Source: Breoghania corrubedonensis
GTDB taxonomy: Bacteria; Pseudomonadota; Alphaproteobacteria; Rhizobiales; Stappiaceae
Reading direction: 5' to 3'
Length of the DNA: 64,000 nucleotides
Assembly: GCF_003053845.1 (NCBI RefSeq)
Contig: NZ_QAYG01000001.1
Location: forward strand, 1,060,078 to 1,124,077
A model generated the notes under the pieces. It ran no database searches. It was given only the letters and a program-made list of their open reading frames with translations, and was not told the origin of the DNA. A program made the translations under genes and the position numbers. Below, piece after piece: positions 8,793 through 16,774 of this stretch (within the stretch, counting starts at the first letter, position 1; every line of letters begins with the position of its first letter).

Positions 8793-9703
8793 TGGCGCTG
8801 CTCTTTCTGTCGACGGCGGAACGCGCGGCCGTGTGGCGTTCCGTCTTCGCCGATGCCGGAGAGGAAATGCTGGTGGGCGAGGAGGCGGTGAGCGATCCCT
8901 CCCGCATCACCCACGTGGCCTGCTGGCAGCCCCCGGGCGACCTCGCGCGATATCGAAACCTCAAGGTCGTCCTCAGCATCGGCGCCGGTGTCGACCAGAT
9001 CCCGCGCCTGCCCGACGGCGTCGCGCTTGCGCGCACGATCGCGCCGGGGATCGAAGACATGGTGCGCGCCTGGGTGGTCATGGCGACACTCATGCTGCAC
9101 CGCGACATGCCCCGCTATCTGGAGCAGTCCCGGCACGGGCTGTGGCAGGCCCACCCGGCGCGCCCGGCCGGGATGCGGCGCGTCGGCATCATGGGAATGG
9201 GCCGGATCGGCCGCCTGGCCGCGCAAAGCCTCGCACAGCTGGGATTTCCCGTCGCCGGATGGAGCCGATCCGGCACACCGGTGGATAGTGTCGATGTCTA
9301 CGACGAGGCGGGCCTTGGCGATTTCCTTGCCCGCAGCGATATCCTGGTCTGCCTGCTGCCGCTCACCGACGAGACGCGAGGCCTGCTCGATGCGAAGCTC
9401 TTCGCGCAGCTGCCGAAAGGCGCCTGTCTGGTTCATGCGGGGCGCGCGGCCCATCTCGACATGGCGGCGCTGCGCATGGGGCTGACGAGCGGCAGGCTTT
9501 GCACCGCGATGCTGGATGTGGCCGATCCCGAACCGCTGCCGGCCGATCATTGGGCGTGGCGGAAGCCGAACCTGATCGTGACGCCGCATGTGGCGTCTCA
9601 CACCGACCCGCACGAAGGCGCGCGGCATGCGCTGGAGGTCGTCAGGGCCTCGCGGGCGGGCGATCCCATTCCGGGGCTGGTGGACCAGAGCCGGGGCTAT
9701 TGA
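8792..9703 (+). CDS. D-isomer 2-hydroxyacid dehydrogenase, glyoxylate/hydroxypyruvate reductase A-like
   Basis: NAD(P)-dependent reductase of 303 residues expected to interconvert an alpha-keto acid and the D-2-hydroxy acid. The Rossmann motif GIMGMGRIGRLAA is at about residue 130, the catalytic Arg lies in HAGRAAHLD, and the His in TPHVASHTDPHE near residue 265. The GhrA-type subfamily is suggested by the short N-terminal domain and VLSIGAGVDQIP. The start codon overlaps the aminotransferase stop (ATGA arrangement), so the two are translationally coupled. It could reduce the keto acid produced or consumed by the aminotransferase. That pairing is inferred. Confidence 0.83.
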   Translation: MALLFLSTAERAAVWRSVFADAGEEMLVGEEAVSDPSRITHVACWQPPGDLARYRNLKVVLSIGAGVDQIPRLPDGVALARTIAPGIEDMVRAWVVMATLMLHRDMPRYLEQSRHGLWQAHPARPAGMRRVGIMGMGRIGRLAAQSLAQLGFPVAGWSRSGTPVDSVDVYDEAGLGDFLARSDILVCLLPLTDETRGLLDAKLFAQLPKGACLVHAGRAAHLDMAALRMGLTSGRLCTAMLDVADPEPLPADHWAWRKPNLIVTPHVASHTDPHEGARHALEVVRASRAGDPIPGLVDQSRGY

Positions 9704-9727
9704 AGCCCGAAACCGCCATTTGGCGCG

Positions 9728-9770
9728 ATATGCCGCAACCTCGCGCAATACGAAACAATATGCCGCACCC
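9728..9770. promoter_or_regulatory. Direct repeat, possible operator
   Basis: The 10-mer ATATGCCGCA occurs at 9728 and again at 9758, exactly 30 bases apart (about three helical turns), each followed by a C-rich tail. The pair lies in the gap between the reductase gene and the HAD/ABC-transporter block, where an internal promoter for the transporter genes would be expected. No sigma-70-like hexamers were placed with confidence. Confidence 0.4.
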
Positions 9771-9895
9771 CCCGCGGTTTTCGGAGAAATGAAGCCGGCA
9801 AGCTGTCGGAAGCTTGCTGCTAGATGGAAGACACGTCCCGGTGCCGGTCGGCGCAAGCCGCCGCGTTCGGGCCGCAATCGGAAGGTTTGGCCGCA

Positions 9896-10627
9896 ATGAT
9901 AACCCACACCGCCGCAAAGCCCCTGACGGCCTTCGCCTATGTGACCTTCGATGTCGTCGGCACGCTGATCGACTTCGAGGATGCGATCATCCGGGGACTG
10001 GCCGGGATCGCGGCCGGGGCCGGGGCCGAGATCGACGGGGAAGACGCGCTGAAGGTCTATCGCGCGGCGCGCTATCAGCCAGATGCCGGGCTGTTTCCCG
10101 ACGATCTGGGCCGTTGCTACGGGCAGATCGCGGCGGCCCTGGGGCTTCCCGACACGCCGCAGAACCGGCAGGCGATGATCGACGCGGTGGCAGAGGCGAA
10201 GCCCTTTCCCGACAGTGTCGAAGCCATGGCCCGGCTGAAGAAGCATTACAGGCTGATCGCCATGACGAATGCCCGCCGGTGGGCTTTCGAGAAATACGAG
10301 GAGAAGCTCGGCTTTCCCTTCTGGGCGAGTTTCACCACCGATGAGACGGGAACGGAAAAGCCGGACCCTGTCTTCTTCGAGAAGGTCTTCCACCATGTCG
10401 AGGCAGCGGGCGCCGGCAAGGGCGACATCCTTCACACCGCGCAGAGCCAGTACCACGACATCGGCATTTCGCGACAGCTTGGCATGAGCAATGCCTGGAT
10501 CGAGCGGCGTCATGCCCAGAAGGGCTATGGCGGCACTATCGCGCCGGAGAGCTTCACGGAGCCCGACTATCACTTCCACGCGCTGATCGAGCTGGCCGAG
10601 GCCGCCGACAGCGCCTTTGAAGAGTAA
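9896..10627 (+). CDS. HAD-superfamily hydrolase, dehalogenase-like (second copy)
   Basis: HAD protein of 243 residues. Motif I is FDVVGTLIDF, with the nucleophilic Asp but Val in place of the second Asp. AMTNARRWAF contains motif II, TEKPDP the motif III lysine and HDIGISRQLG the last acidic motif. The chosen ATG at 9896 has GGAAGG about 11 bases upstream. The gene precedes the solute-binding protein gene of an ABC importer by 78 bases. Like the gene at 4049-4714 it lacks the phosphatase DxD, so a phosphatase role is unlikely. The substrate is unknown and may be related to the imported compound. Confidence 0.8.
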   Translation: MITHTAAKPLTAFAYVTFDVVGTLIDFEDAIIRGLAGIAAGAGAEIDGEDALKVYRAARYQPDAGLFPDDLGRCYGQIAAALGLPDTPQNRQAMIDAVAEAKPFPDSVEAMARLKKHYRLIAMTNARRWAFEKYEEKLGFPFWASFTTDETGTEKPDPVFFEKVFHHVEAAGAGKGDILHTAQSQYHDIGISRQLGMSNAWIERRHAQKGYGGTIAPESFTEPDYHFHALIELAEAADSAFEE

Positions 10628-10705
10628 GACCAACCTTTCCGCAGCAGCCAGGGCCCATAACGGCGACAAGAACCGAATGGGGTCATCCAGAAGTAGGGAA
10701 CGACA

Positions 10706-12319
10706 ATGACGAACAAGATGCCGATCAACTGGACCGGTCGTGACGATGTCATGATCGAGGATGCCATTCGTCGCGGAGCGTCACGCCGCGACATGCTGAA
10801 GATGCTGATGTGCTCGGGTGTGGCCCTGTCCGCGGGCAGCGGCATCCTGCTGCGCGCCAGCGACGCTCTGGCCGCCGAACCGGTTTCGGGCGGCCACATC
10901 AAGGCCGCCGGCTGGTCCTCCTCGACGGCCGACACGCTCGACCCGGCCAAGGCGTCGCTGTCCACCGACTACGTACGCTGCTGCGCCTTCTACAACCGTC
11001 TGACGTTCCTGGACGAACATGGCCAGATCCGGATGGAGCTTGCGGACGCGGTCGAGTCCGAGGATGCGAAGACCTGGCAGGTGAAGCTCAAGGCAGGCGT
11101 GACCTTCCATGACGGCAAGTCCTTCGGCGCCGCCGACGTCGTCTTCTCGCTCAAGCGTCACCTCGACAAGAGCGTTGGTTCCAAGGTGAACTCCATCGCC
11201 AAGCAGATGGAAGTGATCGAGAAGGTCGACGATCAGACGGTGAAGATCGTGCTGGCCGAGCCGAATGCCGATCTGCCGACCATTCTCGCCCTGCACCACT
11301 TCATGATCGTCGCCGAGGGCACCACCGACTTTTCCAAGGCCAACGGGACGGGCGCCTTCATCTGCGAGACGTTCGAGCCGGGCGTGAAATCGGTCGCGGT
11401 GAAGAACCCCAACTACTTCAAGTCGAACAAGCCCTACCTCGACAGCTTCGAGTACTTCGCCATCACCGACAACAACGCCCGGGTGAATGCGCTGCTGTCG
11501 GGCGACATCGTTCTCGGCGCCTCGCTCAATCCCCGCTCCATGCGGCTGCTGGAAGGCCAGCCCAGCGTCCAGACCTCGGTTACCACCTCCGGCAACTACA
11601 CCGATCTGAATATCCGCCTGGACCTGGATCCGGGCGAGAAGGCCGGCTTCATCGACGGCATGAAAAGCCTCATCAATCGCGAGGCCATCCAGAAATCGGC
11701 GCTGCGTGGCCTGGCCGAGATCGGCAATGACCAGCCGGTTTCGCCCGCCGACCGCTATCACAACCCCAACCTGAAGCCGCGCGCCTACGATCCGGACATG
11801 GCCAAGGCGCTGTTCAAGAAGGCGGGCGTCCTGGGACAGAAGATACCGATCGTCGCCTCTGACGCGGCAACGTCTTCCGTGGACATGGCGATGATCGTGC
11901 AGCAGGCCGGTGATCAGATCGGAATGCCCTTCGACGTCCAGCGGGTCCCCTCGGACGGCTACTGGTCGAACTACTGGCTGAAGGCCCCGATCCATTTCGG
12001 CAACATCAACCCGCGGCCGACCCCTGACATCCTGTTCTCGCTGCTCTATGCCTCCACGGCGCCGTGGAACGAGAGCCAGTACAAGTCGGAGAAGTTCGAC
12101 AGGATGATGATCGAGGCGCGCGGCGCTCTCGACGAGACGAGGCGCACCGAAATCTACTGGGCCATGCAGGAAATGGTGGCCAACGAGGCCGGCACGGTCA
12201 TTCCCGCCTACATTTCCAATGTCGATGGACTGTCCTCGCGGCTCAAGGGCCTGCTGCCCAACCCGCTCGGCGGTCAGATGGGCTATGCCTTCGCGGAATA
12301 CGTCTGGCTCGAAAGCTGA
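10706..12319 (+). CDS. ABC transporter solute-binding protein, family 5 (dipeptide/opine type)
   Basis: Exported substrate-binding protein of 537 residues for a DppA/OppA-type importer. The N-terminus carries a long n-region and SRRDMLKMLM before a hydrophobic stretch ending near SDALAAEP, resembling a twin-arginine signal. The mature part has the family 5 features TFHDGKSFGAADVVFSLKRH and a late YWAMQEMVANEAGTVIPAY segment. It is followed, after a strong hairpin, by two permease genes and a fused ATPase gene. Ligand classes of this family include peptides, opines and modified amino acids. The neighbouring deacylase, aminotransferase and flavin oxidases favour a nitrogen compound, but that is inference. 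Confidence 0.88.
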   Translation: MTNKMPINWTGRDDVMIEDAIRRGASRRDMLKMLMCSGVALSAGSGILLRASDALAAEPVSGGHIKAAGWSSSTADTLDPAKASLSTDYVRCCAFYNRLTFLDEHGQIRMELADAVESEDAKTWQVKLKAGVTFHDGKSFGAADVVFSLKRHLDKSVGSKVNSIAKQMEVIEKVDDQTVKIVLAEPNADLPTILALHHFMIVAEGTTDFSKANGTGAFICETFEPGVKSVAVKNPNYFKSNKPYLDSFEYFAITDNNARVNALLSGDIVLGASLNPRSMRLLEGQPSVQTSVTTSGNYTDLNIRLDLDPGEKAGFIDGMKSLINREAIQKSALRGLAEIGNDQPVSPADRYHNPNLKPRAYDPDMAKALFKKAGVLGQKIPIVASDAATSSVDMAMIVQQAGDQIGMPFDVQRVPSDGYWSNYWLKAPIHFGNINPRPTPDILFSLLYASTAPWNESQYKSEKFDRMMIEARGALDETRRTEIYWAMQEMVANEAGTVIPAYISNVDGLSSRLKGLLPNPLGGQMGYAFAEYVWLES

Positions 12320-12329
12320 TCTTCCACAC

Positions 12330-12364
12330 GGAACTGTCCGCGCCCGCAGCGCGCGGACAGTTCC
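12330..12364 (+). promoter_or_regulatory. Perfect 14-bp intercistronic hairpin
   Basis: Left arm GGAACTGTCCGCGC and its exact complement flank a seven-base loop. There is no T-run after it, and the permease gene follows within 30 bases, so it is unlikely to be a full terminator. By position, between a binding-protein gene and permease genes, it may stabilise the upstream mRNA or partly attenuate read-through so that more binding protein than permease is made. Confidence 0.7.
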
Positions 12365-12389
12365 CGCCTTCGGCAAGGGGAGTCTCTGC

Positions 12390-13349
12390 TTGCTAAAATC
12401 CTCCACCACCTGGCTACTGGTTGCCAAGCGGCTCGGGATCGCGCTGATCACGCTTGTGATCGTCTCTTTCGCCGTTTTCTTCGCAACCCAGCTCCTTCCA
12501 GGAGATGTCGCCCAGATCCTGCTGGGCCAGGCCGCCACGCCGGAGGCGGTTGCGGGTTTGCGCGAGGCCATGGGGCTCAATGAGCCTGCGATCCTGCGTT
12601 TTCTACATTGGCTCACGGGGCTCGCCACCGGCGACCTGGGGATTTCCTATGTCAACCACATGGAGATCTCGAACCTGATCGCCGGACGCCTGGCGAATTC
12701 GCTGAAGCTTGCCGGCGTGGTCGCCGCACTCAGCACCCCGGTGGCCTTGTGCCTGGGCATTCTCGCCTCGATGTGGCGAGGAACGCTTCTCGACCGCACC
12801 ATTTCCATTCTGACCATCGCGGTCATCTCCGTTCCCGAGTTCATGATCGCGACACTGGCGGTTCTCATCTTTGCCGTCTGGCTCGGCTGGCTGCCGGCGC
12901 TGAGTTATGGTGTCGATGTGGACAGTCTGGGCGCCATTCTGCGCGCCTACGCGCTGCCGGTGATCACGCTGAGCTTCGTCGTGTCGGCCCAGATGATCCG
13001 GATGACCCGAGCGGCCATGATCGAAACCATCAACACGCCCTATGTGGAGATGGCGCTGCTCAAGGGCGCTTCGCGCACGCGCATGGTGCTGGTGCATGCC
13101 CTGCCCAACGCGCTTGGTCCCATTGCCAACGCCGTGGCGCTGTCGCTCTCCTACCTCGTGGGCGGCGTCATCATCGTCGAGACGGTGTTCAACTATCCCG
13201 GCGTCGCCAAGCTGATGGTGGATGGGGTGGCGACCCGCGACCTTCCGCTCATCCAGTCATGCGCGATGATCTTCTGCTTCAGCTATCTGAGCCTGACCAC
13301 GCTGGCAGACATGATCGCCATCCTGTCCAATCCGAGGTTGCGACGCTGA
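12390..13349 (+). CDS. ABC transporter permease, DppB-like
   Basis: Inner-membrane permease of 319 residues with about six hydrophobic segments, the first being IALITLVIVSFAVFFATQLL. It has the DppB-type sequence LPGDVAQILLG after helix 1 and the EAA loop around MALLKGASRTRMVLVHALPN. The start chosen is a TTG at 12390 preceded by AGGGGAG; the open frame extends further upstream but overlaps the binding-protein gene without family similarity. The stop overlaps the ATG of the second permease gene. It pairs with the next gene product to form the transmembrane channel. Confidence 0.87.
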   Translation: MLKSSTTWLLVAKRLGIALITLVIVSFAVFFATQLLPGDVAQILLGQAATPEAVAGLREAMGLNEPAILRFLHWLTGLATGDLGISYVNHMEISNLIAGRLANSLKLAGVVAALSTPVALCLGILASMWRGTLLDRTISILTIAVISVPEFMIATLAVLIFAVWLGWLPALSYGVDVDSLGAILRAYALPVITLSFVVSAQMIRMTRAAMIETINTPYVEMALLKGASRTRMVLVHALPNALGPIANAVALSLSYLVGGVIIVETVFNYPGVAKLMVDGVATRDLPLIQSCAMIFCFSYLSLTTLADMIAILSNPRLRR

Positions 13350-14215
13350 TGACCCTGCCTCTCCGTCTTTCTCGTGCCCGCGGCACCTCGGCCCCCCGTC
13401 AAAGAACCTATGTGTTCAACTGGGCCGGACGCATCGGACTGGCCATCATCGTGATGTGGTGCGCGGTCGCCATCATCGGCCAGTGGTTTACGCCCTATCC
13501 CGTCGGCAAGATCGTCGACTGGAATTTCTTCGGGCCCGTCAGTGCAAAGTACTGGATGGGAACCGATTACCTCGGGCGGGACATCTTTTCGCGCGTCATG
13601 ATGGGCGCCCGCTACACCGTTGGCATTGCCCTGGCGGCGGTGACGCTCGCCTGCGCGCTGGGTGTCATCCTCGGAATGATCGCGGCCGTCATGGGCGGAT
13701 GGTTCGACACCATCGTGTCGCGGTTGCTGGACGCCTTCAACGGCATCCCGTCTCTTCTCTTCGGACTTGTGGTCGTGGCTGCGGTGGGATCGTCCATTCC
13801 GGTCCTGATCCTGACGCTGACGGCCATCTACATGCCCGGCTCCTACCGATTTGCGCGGGCCCTTGCCGTCAACATCAACACCATGGATTTCGTGACCGTC
13901 GCCAGGGCCCGCGGCGAGGCGACGCCCTATCTGATCCTGCGCGAGATATTCCCCAATATCGTCGGGTCCGTGCTGGCAGATCTGGGGCTGCGGTTCGTGT
14001 TCATCGTGCTGGTCCTGTCCGGGCTGTCGTTCCTCGGCCTCGGCGTTCAGCCGCCCAACGCGGACTGGGGGGCGCTGGTGCGCGAGAACATCGAGGGCCT
14101 GAGCTACGGCGCGCCGGCGGTGATCTTCCCTTCGCTCGCCATCGCTTCGCTCACCATCTCGGTCAACATGTTCATCGACAATCTTCCCACCAGGATCCGC
14201 GACAGGAGCGAATAA
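13349..14215 (+). CDS. ABC transporter permease, DppC-like
   Basis: Second inner-membrane permease, 288 residues. It has the N-terminal helix followed by a periplasmic loop with YWMGTDYLGRDIFSRVMMGA, a hallmark of DppC-type subunits. The EAA loop is near FVTVARARGEATPYLILREI. Start and stop codons overlap those of both neighbours, so permeases and ATPase are translationally coupled. Together with the DppB-like partner it would translocate the ligand delivered by the family 5 binding protein. Confidence 0.88.
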   Translation: MTLPLRLSRARGTSAPRQRTYVFNWAGRIGLAIIVMWCAVAIIGQWFTPYPVGKIVDWNFFGPVSAKYWMGTDYLGRDIFSRVMMGARYTVGIALAAVTLACALGVILGMIAAVMGGWFDTIVSRLLDAFNGIPSLLFGLVVVAAVGSSIPVLILTLTAIYMPGSYRFARALAVNINTMDFVTVARARGEATPYLILREIFPNIVGSVLADLGLRFVFIVLVLSGLSFLGLGVQPPNADWGALVRENIEGLSYGAPAVIFPSLAIASLTISVNMFIDNLPTRIRDRSE

Positions 14216-15879
14216 TGACCGACGCGCCACTCGTTTCCGTACGCGATTTCAAGGTCGGTGCGACGACCGACGGCGGACGCAAGATCGATATCATCCGGGG
14301 CGTGAGCTTCGACATCGCGCCGGGCGAAATTCTCGCCCTGATCGGCGAATCCGGTTCCGGCAAGACCACCATCGCGCTTTCGCTGCTGGGCTATACCCGC
14401 CCGGGCTGCGAGATGACCGGCGGCACGATCCGCGTCGGCGAGAATGACGTGACGGCGATGTCGGAAACCGAACGGTGCAAGCTGCGCGGCGTGGAGGTTT
14501 CCTACGTTCCCCAGTCCGCCGCGGCCGCCTTCAATCCCTCAAAGCGGATCATGGATCAGGTCATCGAGATCGCCCTGATCCACAAGCTGATGCCGCGCGC
14601 CGAGGCGGAGGAACACGCCCGTTCCCTGTTCCGCGCGCTGGCACTGCCGGAACCCGACACGATCGGCAACCGCTACCCGCATCAGGTCTCGGGCGGTCAG
14701 CTTCAGCGCCTCTCGGCCGCCATGGCGCTGATCGGCGACCCGAAGCTCGTCGTTTTCGACGAACCGACCACGGCGCTGGACGTGACCACCCAGATCGAGG
14801 TTCTCAAGGCGTTTCGCTCGGTGCTGGAAAAGACGAACATGTCCGGCGTCTATGTCAGCCACGACCTCGCCGTCGTCGCCCAGATCGCCGACCGGATGAT
14901 CGTCCTGAAGAACGGCGAGGTTCAGGAAGAGGGCACGACGGAACAGATTCTGCACGCCCCGGCGCATCCCTATACCAGAGAATTGCTGGCCGCCTTCGAA
15001 CCGGTTCAGCACACCCCGATAGAGGCTCGCGGCCGGGATGTCGATCATCCTCTGCTTGAGGTCATCGGCCTTCATGCCGGCTACGGTCGCGTCGAAAACC
15101 GCGAGCCGACCATCAAGGTCCTGGAGGACGTGAGCTTCACGTTGAAGCCGGGGCGGAACCTGGGGGTCATCGGCGAAAGCGGATCCGGCAAATCCACCCT
15201 CGCCAGGGCGATCGCGGGTATCCTGCCGGCTTATCGCGGATCCGTCCTGTTTGAGGGACACGAGCTCGCGCCCGACCTGCAAAACAGGACAAAGAAACAG
15301 CTACAGCGCGCGCAGATCGTCTTCCAGCTCGCTGATACGGCGCTCAATCCGGCCCAGTCGATCGGAACGATCCTGGCCCGGCCGCTCACCTTCTATCATG
15401 GCCTCAGGGGGGCGGCGCGCGACAAGCGGGTCAACGAGCTGCTCGACATGGTCCATCTTCCCAAGAGCCTGCGTCACAGATTGCCGGGCGAATTGTCGGG
15501 AGGGCAGAAGCAGCGGATCAATCTGGCACGCGCGCTGGCCGCCGATCCGGTTCTGATCCTGTGCGACGAGATCACCTCGGCGCTGGACACGGTCGTCGCG
15601 GCCGCGATCCTGGAACTCATGCGCGACCTGCAGAACGAGCTCAATCTGAGCTACATGTTCATCAGCCATGACCTGTCGACAGTCGAGGCGATCTGCGACG
15701 ATGTTCTGGTGATGTACAAGGGCGCGGTGGTGGAAGCGCTGCCGGCGGCCCGCATGTCCGCAGATGCGCAACATCCCTATTCAAAGCTGCTGATCTCTTC
15801 CGTTCCCCAGCTCGATCCCAACTGGCTGACGAGCCTGGAACAGGACCCGGAACTGGTCGCAGCCTTCTCGCGCCGCTGA
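14215..15879 (+). CDS. Fused ABC transporter ATPase (DppD-DppF type, two nucleotide-binding domains)
   Basis: Cytosolic ATPase of 554 residues with two complete nucleotide-binding domains in one chain. Domain 1 (about residues 5-270) has Walker A GESGSGKTT, signature VSGGQLQR and Walker B VVFDEPTTALD. Domain 2 (about 275-540) has GESGSGKST, LSGGQKQR and LILCDEITSALD. Both end with the oligopeptide ATPase C-terminal region, as in HPAHPYTRELL and DAQHPYSKLL. Such fusions replace separate D and F subunits. The gene closes the importer operon and is followed by a hairpin. Confidence 0.9.
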   Translation: MTDAPLVSVRDFKVGATTDGGRKIDIIRGVSFDIAPGEILALIGESGSGKTTIALSLLGYTRPGCEMTGGTIRVGENDVTAMSETERCKLRGVEVSYVPQSAAAAFNPSKRIMDQVIEIALIHKLMPRAEAEEHARSLFRALALPEPDTIGNRYPHQVSGGQLQRLSAAMALIGDPKLVVFDEPTTALDVTTQIEVLKAFRSVLEKTNMSGVYVSHDLAVVAQIADRMIVLKNGEVQEEGTTEQILHAPAHPYTRELLAAFEPVQHTPIEARGRDVDHPLLEVIGLHAGYGRVENREPTIKVLEDVSFTLKPGRNLGVIGESGSGKSTLARAIAGILPAYRGSVLFEGHELAPDLQNRTKKQLQRAQIVFQLADTALNPAQSIGTILARPLTFYHGLRGAARDKRVNELLDMVHLPKSLRHRLPGELSGGQKQRINLARALAADPVLILCDEITSALDTVVAAAILELMRDLQNELNLSYMFISHDLSTVEAICDDVLVMYKGAVVEALPAARMSADAQHPYSKLLISSVPQLDPNWLTSLEQDPELVAAFSRR

Positions 15880-15969
15880 GGCCTGCTTTCCGCGGTTTTC
15901 CGGGCGAGCCCCCAATGCCCCAGCAGGGCGGCAACGCACGACCCAATGACCGCCGCAAGGACGATCCGG

Positions 15970-15992
15970 CCCCTCTCCCGTGGGGAGAGGGG
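15970..15992. repeat. GC-rich hairpin between convergent genes
   Basis: A ten-base arm CCCCTCTCCC pairs with its exact complement across a three-base GTG loop. It lies between the convergent ABC ATPase gene and the Lrp gene and lacks a T-run. It resembles short palindromes scattered in Hyphomicrobiales genomes and may act as a weak bidirectional transcript end. Confidence 0.55.
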
Positions 15993-16120
15993 TGAGGTGA
16001 GGAGATGGGATGTCGCGTGGATACGGCGCGCTCGACACCTCTCACCCGACGCGATATGTCGACCTCTTCCCATGAGAGCGGTGATAATCCCCGACCGCTT
16101 TCGTCAAACCATGAAGCCCC

Positions 16121-16615
16121 CTAGATCCTGTCCGCGAAAAGGCGGGTCAGGGGGATCTGGGTCTTCACGAAGGGCGTCTTCATCACGACGAAACTGAAAT
16201 ACTTGTCGATACCGATATCGCGATCGATGAGGCCCTCGATGATCATCTGGTAGTCGGCAATACCGGAGGTCACGAACTTGCTCAGATAGTCGTAGCCGCC
16301 GGAAACGAGATGGCACTCGACGCAACTGTCGACGTTCTTCAAGGCGTCCTGAAAGCGGGCGAAGTCGATCTGGCGGTGGTTCTTCAAGGTGAACTCGGTG
16401 AAGACCGTGAGGGTCTCTCCCAGTTTCGCCACGTCGATCTGGGCCGTGTAGCCGGTGATGTAGCCGGCCTGCTGCAGCTTTTTCACCCGCATCAGACACG
16501 GCGATGGGGACAAGTTCACCAATTCCGCCAGTTCGACGTTGGTGATACGGCCGTTGCGCTGCAATTCCGCGAGGATCCTGACGTCGATCCGATCCAGTTT
16601 CAGGCTACTGATCAT
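16121..16615 (-). CDS. Lrp/AsnC family transcriptional regulator
   Basis: DNA-binding regulator of 164 residues. The N-terminal winged helix-turn-helix covers residues 5-60 (LDRIDVRILAELQRNGRITN with LSPSPCLMRVKKL as recognition helix). The C-terminal RAM ligand-binding domain follows, with GGYDYLSKFV. The ATG at 16615 has AAGGA and AGG upstream. It is divergent from a DAO-type flavoenzyme gene, and the shared spacer contains two overlapping dyads, so control of that gene by an amino acid ligand is likely. Family members usually bind as octamers and respond to amino acids. Confidence 0.9.
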   Translation of the reverse strand: MISSLKLDRIDVRILAELQRNGRITNVELAELVNLSPSPCLMRVKKLQQAGYITGYTAQIDVAKLGETLTVFTEFTLKNHRQIDFARFQDALKNVDSCVECHLVSGGYDYLSKFVTSGIADYQMIIEGLIDRDIGIDKYFSFVVMKTPFVKTQIPLTRLFADRI

Positions 16616-16675
16616 CCTATTGGTCCTTCAGCGCAACATACCACGGCCCTTGTGAAAGGCGGACGTGCCGGCAAA

Positions 16676-16698
16676 GTCAACTCGATTTGACATCAAAT
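16676..16698. promoter_or_regulatory. Overlapping palindromes, candidate Lrp-type operator
   Basis: Two dyads overlap here: GTCAA-N6-TTGAC at 16676-16691 and the perfect ATTTGA-CA-TCAAAT at 16685-16698. They lie in the divergent spacer of the Lrp gene and the flavoenzyme gene, 60 bases from the former and 77 from the latter. The AT-rich centre and symmetry fit an Lrp/AsnC site. Confidence 0.55.
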
Positions 16699-16774
16699 GC
16701 CGTCTGACGCGCAGCATCCGGCACAAGCGGCTGCGGGGCATGCGATAGGCTCTCCCAAAAGCCCGGAGAATTCC

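Noticed and set aside
8759-10669. Long open frame on the minus strand opposite the reductase and HAD genes
   Set aside because: It mirrors two well-supported plus-strand genes, lacks domain motifs, and is explained by high GC content.
15880-16120. Possible small gene between the ABC ATPase and Lrp genes
   Set aside because: Short frames there have no ribosome site and overlap the hairpin; the region fits a convergent transcript end.
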